Source: Ottelia alismoides
Taxonomy: Eukaryota; Streptophyta; Magnoliopsida; Alismatales; Hydrocharitaceae
DNA: 64,000 nt
Reading direction: 5' to 3'
NCBI GenBank assembly: GCA_037367405.1
Contig: JAZKJV010010745.1
Span: 186,001-250,000 of the forward strand
The notes beneath the pieces are model-generated. The model was not told the DNA's origin. It saw nothing but the letters and a program-made list of their open reading frames with translations, and ran no database searches. Positions within the stretch are counted from its first letter, which is position 1. Every line of letters begins with the position of its first letter. This document shows positions 20,508 through 31,426 of this stretch, piece after piece. The position numbers and the translations under genes are program-made.

Positions 20508-22928
20508 AATATGTGTATAGTGCAAGTATGTAGAGTGTCGAACACAAGGAGCACACAGGATAGATCAAGCAAGTGCAAAGAGTGAATGTGATTAAGTGCC
20601 TACAAGTATGCAATTTTGTTGTGGGTTTTTAATTTTTAATTTTTTTATTTAATTTTTTATTTTGTATTTTTATATTTTGGTTTTTAATTTTCTGATTTTA
20701 TATTTTCTTATAATATTTTATATTTTATATTTTTTTCTTTTTCAATAATATATAATATAAGAAAAGAGGGGATAAGGTACTTATAAAAATAAGGGAAAAT
20801 GCTCAAAAATCATAAAATAAAATGTTTTAGTCTTTTTTATATTTTTTAATGTTTTTGTGATTTTTGGAAATTTTTCTGAATATTTTTGGTATTTTAAAAG
20901 TCAAAATACACGAAAATAGTGAACTAACTTGCTGGCCGAAATTAAAATGAGGATGAAAAATACTAAACAGTACCCAAAATTCCTCAAATTAATTTTAAAA
21001 TAAAGGGAAAAAATAAGGAAATTACAGGACCTTTTGCATTTTTAGGAATTTTCTAGGATTTTTTAGACTTTTACGAAGTTTTAGGGGTTTTCTAATTTTT
21101 AAGGTTTTTGTTTTGAAATTTTTAATAATTTTTGGATAGACTCTAAAAAACACTAAAATAGACCTTAAGTAATTTTTTGGGAATTTTTCAAGGGGTTTTG
21201 ATATTTTTTGGTATTTTCTAATTCAAACAGTAGCTAAAATGCATGTTTTTAATTTTTAATAAATATTAAAATGCAATAAAAATGAAAAATAAAAATATAC
21301 CGTGAAAGTGTGATGCAACAGGAGCTTAAACTTATTTTTTAGGAATTTTTGGGATTTTAGAAATGCATGCAATAATTAGAGATAACAAAAAGAAAAATCA
21401 CACTAGCAAGGGTATAAGTGTAAATAGACAAACATCCAAGGGCCTGAGCGCAATTTTTACGCAAAATATATAACTAAATTACAACTTAATGGACCAAATA
21501 CAAATTCCAAGACTCGCAAGGGTGCACTTGTAAAATACCCAACCAAGTGCGTGACTAGCACGCGCTTGGGAAGGACCTGTATGCAATATTCCAAAAATAC
21601 GGGGGCCTTGATGCAAAATGCACAAAAATTTATAACTTCAGATGAAAGTTCACGGACTGATCATAAATATAAAAAGGGCCGAGGACCTCTCTGTAAAATG
21701 CCCTGTCCCCTCACGCGCACAAGCACGTGAGGTGACGTGGCGAAGGACCTATTTGTAATAATGGAAAGTACAGGGCCCTCAATGCCAAAATTACACAAAT
21801 ATTTAGACTGCAGATGAATGTTTGAGTATTAACTAATAAATACAAAAGTTCGCGGGTTAAGTGTGCAATATACCCACGAAGGGCGCGATCCAACGGTGCG
21901 GCCGAAGCCACTTATCCACGTGGCAGCATGAGAGCGTGCGATGACGCTTCGCTTGAGCGGCTGAGATCAGATCCTCCTCGGTTGATCGAACGGTTGCGGC
22001 TGGAGGAGATCTGACGGCGTAGAGAGGAACTGGGGTTGTAGGATGATCCGACGGCGGAGGGTAGCGTTGGAAGAACAAGGAAGAAGGTCCGCCGCAGCGG
22101 ACTTCCTCCGACGATTCAGCCCTCCTCCGGCGTCCGTTGTGGCTCCAAAAATGCCCAGGCTCCTCCTGCAGGCGTCAGGTAGACGTTGGTGGCCGCAAAA
22201 CTCTCCGGTGGACAACGAATCTCACTAGCAAGGTCAATGGAGTCGAAGAGCTCCAGGGACCTCCGAGGAGGCTCAAAACACCCCCAGGTCCATCGATAGC
22301 GCGTGTACCTGCAAAGAAAATGGTTACGGGGGTCGAGGGTAAAATGCCTCGACCCTCCAAAGGGGAAATGGAAACGTGGGGTGGCGAGTTGAAGGTCGGT
22401 CGGAGGAGCGCTCCGGGGAAGATCTTGATGGAGCGATTTGATCGATGAAAGTCAGAGATGAAGGTGGCGATGTGTTCCTACGAATATTGGGAATAAAAGG
22501 AGCAAAGAAAGGGATGAAAATAAGCACCTCGAAGGCGTGAACCTGAGGTAGAAAAATACCTCGACGGCTGGGTGTCACCGGAGGTGGTGGAACGCCCCTG
22601 ACGCGTCTTCGACTCTCCTAACGAGCGTGAGATGGAGCTGTCACCTCCGCCTCACTCTGGAGCACGAAAAGGAGGAAGGAAATCAGTTGAATGGGTTTAA
22701 ACTTCAAATGGAAGTCAAGGGTTGCATATAAGGGGTTGACGGAGAGGTGGGGAAGAACGAGGCGTAGCGGTAAAATCGTTGATCCATGGCCCGAGGAGAT
22801 ACATGGGTGTTTATCATGGATAATCGAGCAACAACATTGCAGAAGGAACCATCATGAAAGGAGGAAAGGTGCGGCCTCAAAAATCCAAGAAGATAGGACA
22901 AAAACCACTTCTGACGTGAACAGGAGAT

Positions 22929-22994
22929 GGCTCAGACAGTTGACCTATGGTCAACGGTCAGAGCCACCTGGTTGGTCCACGTGGACCAACTAGG
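22929..22994 (-). promoter_or_regulatory. Ath-B LTR G-box palindrome and W-box inverted repeat
   Basis: 22967-22994 is a 28-bp palindrome with one mismatch around CCACGTGG. 22929-22965 is an inverted repeat with 15 of 17 pairs around GTTGACC and GGTCAAC. Its outer pairs GGCTC/GAGCC differ from the Ath-A and Ath-C versions but still pair. Confidence 0.7.
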
Positions 22995-24151
22995 AAAAAT
23001 CCTGCAAAAAGTATGTATTTATTCATTTAAAAATAGTAAATGAGTTTATTAATTTTTAATTATAAATAAAAAGTGTTTATTTTTTTATGAAGTATTTTAT
23101 AGTGATTTTTAATTATTTTTATGAGGTATAATTTTATAAGTTACCTTTTATAGCCTTTATAGGTATATTATATATATATTTTATTATTTTATTTTGATTC
23201 TGTGAATTTAATTTTATTTATTTTTGTTTATTATTTTATAAATTTATAAAATAATTTTATACACTTAAATATATTTTTATTTTATTTTTCTGAAGTAATT
23301 TGTACACTTAATAAAATAAAAGTATAAATTGTATAGGTGTGTGTATAAGTCTTATACCTATGTACGATGTATATACATGTATTTTATTTTAAATTTCTTT
23401 TACATTTTTATTCTGATTTTAATATACAAATATATTATAAGTAATATTTACAAAATTATAAAAAATATAAAAATACAAAAAATAATGAATAAATAATAAA
23501 TTGAATATTTTAATCTGTACAAGTATACAATAGGGGTCCAAAACTCAACTTTCAAACTGTAGCTCCGCCAAATGCGAAACCACCACCATTAAATAGCTTA
23601 TTTTAAATTATATACAATTAAAGTGAGTTTGATGCATTTGGAGTTTTCATTTGTGAGATACAAGTCTGGGAAGTTGGGATTCTGGATTTTTATTCAGACC
23701 ATAACTTTTTATCTGTATATTATTTTTCAGTGAAATCAATTTTGTATTTTTCTTTATTTAATTATCTACAACTTTCATGTTCAAAGTTTCTTTATTTGAT
23801 GCACAAAAAGTGGAACCAAAAAAAGGTCCCAAAATGAATAAAGAATGAATGAAAACAAAGGGGATTTTATTGTATTTTGGCCCTTATCTCCCCCTACTTT
23901 ATTCCTTGTCGACCTATTCATCAAGATGCCTAGGTCTCGGGGTTTCGGGTCATAAAATATTTACAATATTTTATTCTTTTTCTTATCTTTTATTTATTCT
24001 ATAATTTTGACTTTAATTACAGTATTTTATACACTATTTATATGCACATGCATGAATGCTAAGATGCTCTAATTAATGGTATTTACACGCATTTACTAGG
24101 GTTTTTGAGGCCAAAATGATAGAATAAAGATGATGAAATGTGGATTCATCA

Positions 24152-24165
24152 TCCCCCTATACTTT
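24152..24165 (-). promoter_or_regulatory. Ath-B polypurine tract
   Basis: Sense AAAGTATAGGGGGA directly before the LTR start. It is preceded in sense by the same two small hairpins as in Ath-A (24169-24207). Confidence 0.8.
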
Positions 24166-26633
24166 ACCTTTGCTAGTCCATAGCAAACACTTATGCAATA
24201 AGTGTAGAAAGAAAAACAAAGAAAAGAAAAAGAAGAAGGTGGATTAAATTTGATTATCAAACTTGTCTTCACAAAATCAAAGTTTGGAGCTTAAGTCAGA
24301 CCTTTGGAATTTTAGTGCGGGCGGAACCTTAATGAGAACCGAGTTTGAAATCCAACAGTCCCTGAGAATCTCAAAACTCTGTTCAAGTCTCCTCAATAGC
24401 CAGGTCAGAAATATCTCAACTCATACGCAAACCCTTACGACTATGAATCTGACTCGTACAGTGTAAGTGATGGTGGCTCTCTCTAATTAGAATGGCAAAG
24501 AGACTGACTTCAGTACGACAACCCAATGATTCCCCAATCCAATAACTCCACCCTCGAGGAGCGGGGTATTCCCTTCTAAGTTCAAGTGGCAACCAACTCA
24601 AGAGGAGGGGGTGAAGAGAAGAATGGATGGTAGCCAGTGTAGCTACCTATCCTAGGATGCAAGACCAGTGTAGTCAAGTCATCCAGCTGCATGCTCATAT
24701 GATATGACTTTGGAACTCAAGCTTGCTTATTGACTTTACAACATATGTACATACTTTGCAGGCATTTATTTTTGTACAGGCCTGACAAATTTTTTTTGAA
24801 ATACTATTCACAGCAGCATTTACATAAGGAGTTTTTCCTCTTGAGCCAGTAGACTATCCCTCTTTTGAAGCTTTATCGCAACCCACACTCTCCTATCTTT
24901 AGAATTCCTCATCATTGGACGGGTTGGGGTGCACTTCCCTCCCTAGAGGAGGACAAGTGTTTCCACTTGTGTGCGTCTCATACTGGCAAATCCAATCCCT
25001 TCACCACTCCAACTGAGTTGAGCCATGTGAAAGGTGCAGGTGTCCAAGTTAGGTCATTATCAACAAGAGTCGTGCGTATGCTCCGAAATACTCTACTTAG
25101 GCAGTCAAGAATCCATTAAACCAAGTCTCGTGATCCTCAAAGAATTAAGTCAACTAGACCTGAAGTACCTCAAACCCAGTTCCTATAAGGTTCCTATTAT
25201 TAGGTAGATTTTAAGGTCCAATCAAGCTCCAATCTCCAGATTTTACTTAGACTCGTTCAACTATCAAACTCAATCCAAAAAATGCTCATGCTATGCAAAT
25301 GATATGCAGAAAATATTTTTGTGATGCAATTTTCAAAGATTTTGAACTTTTTATGGATTTTTGAAAAGATGATGCATATGCATTTTTGTATTTTTAAAAG
25401 GATTTTTGAAATGTTTTTGGATTTTAATTTTGCAATTGTTTTTGGGATTTTTGAAAACAAAGATTTTGGATAAAAATTAGGTTAAAATATATACACGGGA
25501 GTACTTCTTATTTATACAAGAAGTGGATTTCAAGAATTTACAAGGGTAAGTGATCAATTTTATAGGTATGTAATGGATTTTTGTGTGATGTATGTATTCC
25601 TCAAACTTACTTGAAAAAGGTTTTTCAAATAATTTTTGAAAACTATAGTCCAAAAAATTTTTTCAAACATTTTACAAACATGTACACACATTTGAAAATC
25701 ATTTTGCAAAGGTTTTCAAACAGTATAGATAGATTTTTCAAAATATTTTTGCAACCATTTTTCAAACCATTTGCAAATCATTTTTCAAACATTTTATTTC
25801 ACAAAAAGAAAATAAACTTTTGCAAATAAAATATTTTTACAAAGGTTGAAAACATGTAACAAAACATTTTCAAAATAGTTTTCAAAAGATTTTCACAAAG
25901 ATTTTCAAACTATTTTTCAAACATTTTGCAAAAAACATTTTCACTTGATTTATTAATCAGTAAATAAAAAAAGAATTTGACGAATAATAGCATCTTTTTA
26001 TTAAGGTTTTTAATGAATTTTAAAGAATTATTAGCCATATTAATAAGAAAATACGAAAGTACGAGTTATGGCTAAAGTATATACACAGTATATATGACCC
26101 CTCTATACTTAGCTTGAGCTATGTCCTCATAGATCGGAGATAAAAGAGAAGACATAACTCGTACTGAGTATAGAAAAGTCTAAAGAACAAGTAAATAAAG
26201 GAATGAATGAACGAATGAGAAGTTGACCATCCCCCCTATACTTAGGATCAAATAATCCTAAGTATAGCAGACTGTACACCACGCAGGGAGGGTCAAGGGT
26301 GGGAATGAACATATCGTACTCAGATTGTCTCCCCTATACTTAGGGTAAGATATCCCTAAGTATAGACAAGAAGAGGAGACAATGGAGAGGATCAAAGAAT
26401 GAAACTCGGGGTGCACACCCCCTATATTTAGGACATAGTACGTCCTAAGTATGGAAAACTGTCTACAAGGGGCGACACCTTTTTGATAGATAAAGAACAT
26501 ATAAAAGGAAAAGAAGAAAAGAAGAAACGGAATCAACATCTGAAAGAATGATATGGACAGATGATCTATACAGCGGAAAATGGAAGTGATCACCATGTAT
26601 GAGATGCAGATGATATGAGTCAAATAGTACATC
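24166..26633 (-). other. Ath-B non-coding region between pol and the 3' LTR
   Basis: No env-like or other long gene. From the pol side: the four-hairpin array (26452-26104), an AT-rich tract of TTTGCAAA/TTTTCAAAC words (about 25940-25280), then a more complex block (25200-24220) that is close in sequence to 41580-42600 of Ath-A. Small frames conserved with Ath-A in that block (24263-24466 and 24865-25119 on the plus strand, 24416-24601 on the minus) are treated as by-products of nucleotide conservation. Confidence 0.7.
26104..26452 (-). repeat. Ath-B hairpin and polypurine-motif array (four units)
   Basis: Hairpins at 26424-26452, 26335-26364, 26237-26266 and 26104-26172, in sense order. Stems are built from TATACTTAGG and CCTAAGTATA. 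In sense each 3' arm runs into AGGGGG-type purines. They are collinear with the four hairpins of Ath-A (40365-40714), with different loops. Confidence 0.8.
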
Positions 26634-27560
26634 TCATACCAGAAGAATGGGGGCAGCATCAATGGTCGGTGGATCGTGATCTAGATATAACTTCAAGCGC
26701 TGACCATTAACACAGAAGGTAGAGGAAGATGACGACCCGGATATATCAATACTACCATTATCATGTACCTTCCTGACCACATACGGACCTTTCCACTTGC
26801 TCTGTAGTTTCCCTGGAAATAATTTCAGCCTGGAATCGAACAACCATACACGTTGATCGGGCTCAAACTGTTTATGGCTGATATGGGAATCGTGCCATGT
26901 TTTCACTTTTTCCTTATATTGTAGGCTGCTAGAAAAGGCTATGTCTCTCAACTCCTCCAGGGCTGCCAACTCTGCTCTCCTCTGTTCTCATATACTCCCG
27001 GGATCCAATAATAACTCAGTAACTGCCCAAAGTGACTTGTGCTTGATCTCCACTGGCAGATGGCATGGCTTGCCATAGACAAGAGGAAAGGGAGATGTCC
27101 CTAATGGATTCTTGAAGGAAGTCCGATAGGCCCACAAGACCGAGTCCAAAAGTTGTGACCAATCCTTTCGGTCTGGGCGGACAACCTTCTATAGGATAGT
27201 CTTGATCTCCATGTTCGATACTTCGGCAAGACCATTAGTCTGAGGGTGATACGGTGTGGCAACACGATGGTCAATGCCGAACTCGTCTGCAAGGGCCCTA
27301 ACCTTGTCATTGATAAAGTGAGACCCCCCGTCTAAAATCAAGACTCTAGGTACCCCGAACCGTGAAATGATATTTTTCCTCAAAAATTGACACACGATCT
27401 TAGCATCTGCGGCTCGGGCGGGGATGGCTTCAACCCATCAGCTGACATAATCTACAACAAGCAAAATGTGCTCGAACCCCTGACTCTTAGGAAATGGGCC
27501 CATGAAATCGATACCCCATGCGTCAAAAACCTCACAAAAGTGAATGGGCTGCATGGGCAT
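26634..27560 (-). pseudogene. Ath-B integrase, C-terminal part
   Basis: Minus-strand translation resumes the integrase core right at the Ath-A insertion ([16 protein letters not shown] near 27540-27500, second Asp in LDGGSHF near 27325, Glu in NGLAEVSN near 27230). It ends with the Athila C-terminal domain (RVWLFDSRLKLFPGKLQSKW near 26850-26800) and stops after APILLV at 26634. Stops: 27438 (CGA to TGA), 27189 (CAG to TAG) and 26988 (GGA to TGA), each judged against Ath-A. It matters here because it still has the stretch that a MITE interrupts in Ath-A. Confidence 0.88.
27556..27560. repeat. Ath-A target-site duplication, left
   Basis: GGCAT, identical to 46521-46525. Confidence 0.9.
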
Positions 27561-28720
27561 TGATGAATCCACATTTCATCATCTTTATTCTATCATTTTG
27601 GCACCAAAAACCTTAGCAAATGCCAGTAAATACCCTTAAATCAAGCATATTAGCATCCATGCATGTGCATTCAGATAGTGTCTAAAATACTGTAATTAAG
27701 GCCAAAATTATAGAATAAATAAAGAAAAGAAAAAGAATAAAATATTGTAAATATTTTATGACCCAAAACCCCCGAGACCTAGGCATCTTGATGAATAGGT
27801 CGACAAGGAACAAAGTAGGGGGAGATAAGGTCAGAAATACAGATAAAATACCTATACCTTCTATTCATTCTTTATTCATTTTGGGACCTATTTTTGGTTC
27901 CACTTTTTATACATCAAATAAAGAAACTTTGTACATGAAAGTTGTAGATAATTTAATAAAGAAAAAAACAAAATTGATTTCACAAAAAAATCATGTACAA
28001 ATAAAAAGTTATGGTCTGAATAAGAATCCAAAATCCCAACTTCCCAGACCCGTATCTCACAACTGACAACTCCAAATGCAGTGTACTCAACTTTAATTGT
28101 ATATAGAATAAAATAATCTATCCAATGGCGGTGGTTTCGCATTTGGCGGAGCTACGGTTTGAAAGTTGAGTTTTGGACCCTAATTGTATACTTGTACTGA
28201 ATAAAATATTCAATTTATTCTTTATTCATTATTTATTCATTTTTATATTTTTATAATTTTGTAAATATTACTTATAATATATATATATGTACATTAAAAT
28301 TGAAATGAAATGCAAAGAAAAATAAAAATAAAAATACTTGTATAAAGACTACATAGGTATACTGCCTATATCTACACCTGTACAAAATACTCTTAGATTT
28401 TATTAAATATACAAAATACATCAATACAATAAAATAAAAATATATTTATGTTTATAAAAGTATTTTATAACTTTATAAAATTATAAACAAAATTAAAGAA
28501 ATTAAAATACACCAAATAAAAATAAAATACTAAAATACATAGGTATTATACCTATATAGGGTGAAAAAGGTAACTTGTAAAAATATAACTCCTAAAAATA
28601 ATTAAAAATCAAAATAAAATACTACATAAAATTCTAAGCATTTTTTATTTTATAACTTTTATTTAATTCGGCCATTTAGTATTTTAAATTGAATTAATAA
28701 AATGTTTTTCTAGGGTTTTT

Positions 28721-28785
28721 CCTGGTTGGTCCACGTGGACCAACCAGGAGGTCAGGACTGTTGACCAAGGTCAACAGTCTGACCT
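28721..28785 (+). promoter_or_regulatory. Ath-A 5' LTR G-box palindrome plus W-box inverted repeat
   Basis: 28721-28748 is a perfect 28-bp palindrome: CCTGGTTGGTCCAC followed by its exact reverse complement, centred on the G-box CACGTG. It is followed at 28749-28785 by an inverted repeat whose arms end in TTGACC and GGTCAA, the W-box core bound by WRKY factors. The 3' LTR has the same at 43836-43900 and Ath-C at 52156-52219. G-boxes are bound by bHLH and bZIP factors. A role as enhancer is inferred. Confidence 0.75.
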
Positions 28786-29990
28786 ACCCCCTGCGGCTTG
28801 TCAGACTATGTTTGACCCCCCGTTTTCACTATTTTTTCGAGGAGCGATCTTTCATCCTTTCGACTCAAATCTTCTGCAAATATTTTCCCCTACTATCCAT
28901 CTTGCTCGCCCAAGGATCTTCTTGGGCTGAGGGTCTCTGAATCAAGCTGGGCACCTCGATCAATGGAGCCCCTCGTCAAACCCTTAAAAGCAAACCCTTG
29001 ACTTCATTTGAAAAATTGAACTGCATAATCCAGCAAAACCTTCCCCCCTAGACCTTGCTTGAGTTCCCGGAGGTGACAGCTCCAAGGAGCGCTCGTCAGG
29101 GCGGTGGACAGGACACTTTTGGGGCGCGTTCCACAACCTCCGGTGACCGCCGTCGAGGTACCTTTCCCTCGCCCTTTCTGGGCTCGAGGTCGTGTCACTC
29201 CCTTAGTTTTTCGCCGTCATTTTATCCCTTGTATTTCCAGCTACATTTCCCCCGTTTTTCCATTTCATTCGTGCATCGATTCGCCAAATCGATCACTCGC
29301 CGGAGACACCTCCGACCACCATCACTCTTTGCGTCCACCGCCGCCGCACATCACGCATCCCTACGCCTCCGCGAGGTCCAGGCAATTTGCCCTGGACCTT
29401 TTCACCATTTCTTGCAGGTCAAAGAGCAGCGAACGCACCTGGAAGGCATTTTGCGACCTTCGCCGGAGATACTTGGAGCTGAGAGCTCCGCCGCTTCCGC
29501 GCCAGCACCTCGACGCCTCTCCGACGAATCCGAGCCTTCCAGTCCACAGAGTGACCTCCCAGGAGTCTGCAGCTCCATTTTGGAGCCCATCCACCGCCTG
29601 AGGAGCGAGATCGGAGTCAGGGAAGTGCGCCTCCGCCGGTGCTCTTCCCTGTTCTTCCTCCTCGCTTTTCCACCGTCTGATCGAGCCGCAGGTCCAGATT
29701 CTCCACCGACCGTCCGATCAACGCCCTCAGCAGCCGTCGATCTCCTCGCGGAGATTTAATCCGAGGCGTTGGATCTGAAGGGGTATCGCGGGCCCCGGTA
29801 TCGACACGTGGATAAGTGGAGTACGCTCCACCGTCCGATCTTCCGCCGTCGAGGGTATTTTGCAGTCAACCCCCGCCATTTTTGAATTTCTATTCAGTCC
29901 AAAAACGTTGTTGTGTAGTTTAAATATTTTGTAATATTTGCATAGAGACCCCCAAACTTTGTTTATTTGCATCCAGGTCCTTTGCCACGT

Positions 29991-30019
29991 CACCTCACGT
30001 GACCTGTACACGTGAGGTG
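29991..30019 (+). promoter_or_regulatory. Ath-A LTR double G-box hairpin
   Basis: Arms CACCTCACGTG and CACGTGAGGTG with a 7-base loop (11-bp perfect stem). Same in the 3' LTR (45107-45135) and in Ath-C (53418-53446); weaker in Ath-B (21709-21732) and Ath-D (12200-12221). Confidence 0.7.
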
Positions 30020-30153
30020 TGGGCATTTTGCAGAGGGACCCTCGGTCATTTATGTATTTCATTTTAGTCCTAAAACTATCGCAGCACGTGTAAACTTTTT
30101 GGATATTTTGCAAGTAGGCCCCCAGGGATTGAGATATTACGTCTAAGTCCTCG

Positions 30154-30181
30154 CCAGGCGCGTGCGAGTCACGCGCCCTGG
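30154..30181 (+). promoter_or_regulatory. Ath-A LTR GC-rich hairpin
   Basis: Arms CCAGGCGCGTG and CACGCGCCCTGG around CGAGT. Also at 45270-45297 (3' LTR), 53582-53609 (Ath-C) and, with changed but mostly pairing bases, 21543-21569 (Ath-B). Confidence 0.6.
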
Positions 30182-31251
30182 TGGGAAAATTGCTAGCGTG
30201 CCCAGGCGGCTTTTGTAATTGCATTTTGGTGCTAGAAATTAAATATTCCGTTCAATATTTTGTGGAAAATTGCGTGTATGCCCCTGGATGTTTTGTAAAT
30301 TGCATTAATACCCTTGCCAGGCTTATTTATTAATTGGATGCTTGTTGTATTTATTTGAATGATCATTTCAAGCCCAAAAATTCCACAAAATTAGGGTTAA
30401 GCTCCTGGACATGTGTACTTTAACGCCACCATTTTAGTTTTCGATTTTATTTTATTTTCATATTTATTAAAAATCAAAAACTAGCTTTTTATGCACTGTC
30501 TAGCTTAGAAAATCCCAAAAAAATATTAAAACCTCTCTAAAAATTCTAAAAAAATTACCTAGTGTCTATTTTATCTTATTTTAGTGTCAGTCCAAAAATC
30601 ATTTAAAATCTCAAAAGAAAAACACTAAAAATTCAAAAAACACTCAAAAACTTTAAAAAAAATACATAAAATAGTAGAAAACTCCAAAGATCAAAAACTC
30701 AGCTCCTGTTTGTTCCTTATTTTGTCCTTTTTATTTGAAAAATAGTGTGAAAATTTTTAGCTGCTGGTTGCTATTTTTAACTTGCATTTTAGTCACAGCC
30801 AGCCCTATTTCCACTGTTTTACCTTATTTCAGTAATTAAAAATACCAAAAACACCTTGAAAAATCTAAAAAAATCACAAAAACAGTAGAAAATCTTAAAA
30901 ATACCAAAAACAATTTAATTTCTGAATTTTTGGTTATTGTTGCACATTTTTATAAATATTTTAGCTTGTATTTTATTATATTGTCTTTACTTTCCAATAT
31001 TGAAAAAGAAAAAGAAAAAAATATAAAATATAAAATTATAAAAATCAGAAAATTAAAAATCAAAATACAAAATTAAAATTAAATTAAAAATAATTAAAAA
31101 CTAAAAAATTAAAAACCCACAAAAATTCCCTTTGCTTGATTGCTTAGTGTAGACACATCACACACACACTTGAGCACATTTGCTTGAACTATCTTGTTTG
31201 CTCCCTGTGTTCGAACTCTCTGCATACTTGACACTATACACCATTTGTGCA

Positions 31252-31274
31252 GAGTTAAAAATAAATTTTAACTC
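31252..31274 (+). promoter_or_regulatory. Ath-A LTR AATAAA hairpin (possible poly(A) signal)
   Basis: GAGTTAAAA, loop ATAAA, TTTTAACTC: a 9-bp perfect stem with AATAAA spanning stem and loop, about 130 bp before the LTR end. The 3' LTR copy is at 46367-46389 and the Ath-C copy at 62454-62474. Confidence 0.55.
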
Positions 31275-31408
31275 CACATTAGTTCTAATTTGTTGATCTT
31301 TAGTGTGGGTTAATTGTTGACTTTAGTCCGAATTTAGTGTGGTCACCACACCGACTGAGTTCACGCTTTGTGTTGAACTTAAGACCACCTATTTTTGGCT
31401 AAATCAAA

Positions 31409-31426
31409 TGGCGCCGTTGCCGGGGA
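31409..31426 (+). promoter_or_regulatory. Ath-A primer-binding site (tRNA-Asp type)
   Basis: TGGCGCCGTTGCCGGGGA, two bases after the LTR end; the primer site known from Athila elements, complementary to the 3' end of tRNA-Asp. Confidence 0.9.

Larger units (their letters stand above)
20347..24151 (-). repeat. Ath-B 3' LTR (3.8 kb)
   Basis: In sense orientation it starts TGATGAATCCACATTTCATC (24151 down) and ends AGTTATCA (20354-20347). Its layout matches the Ath-A LTRs: AT-rich first third, G-box palindrome (22967-22994), W-box inverted repeat (22929-22965), GC-rich block (about 21900-22900), hairpins at 21709-21732 and 21543-21569, AT-rich tract, and the AATAAA hairpin at 20479-20507. A TATA-like GCTATAAAAGG in sense lies near 23140. 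No gene is present. Confidence 0.88.
27561..31406 (+). repeat. Ath-A 5' LTR (3.85 kb)
   Basis: Starts TGATGAATCCACATTTCATC and ends GGCTAAATCA. It has four zones: AT-rich (27561-28720), palindromes (28721-28785), a GC-rich block (about 28800-29850), and a moderately GC then AT-rich tail with hairpins at 29991-30019, 30154-30181 and 31252-31274. The GC-rich block has a long open frame (29055-29759), but one base is inserted in the matching 3' LTR sequence, so I do not treat it as a gene. The sense TATA-like box seen in Ath-B and Ath-C is GGTGAAAAAGG here (near 28560), possibly a damaged promoter. Confidence 0.93.

Noticed and set aside
29055..29759. 234-codon open frame in the GC-rich part of the Ath-A 5' LTR
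   Set aside because: The same sequence in the 3' LTR has an extra T near 44363 that moves the frame, Ath-C does not keep it, and the product is low in complexity; GC richness explains the open frame.
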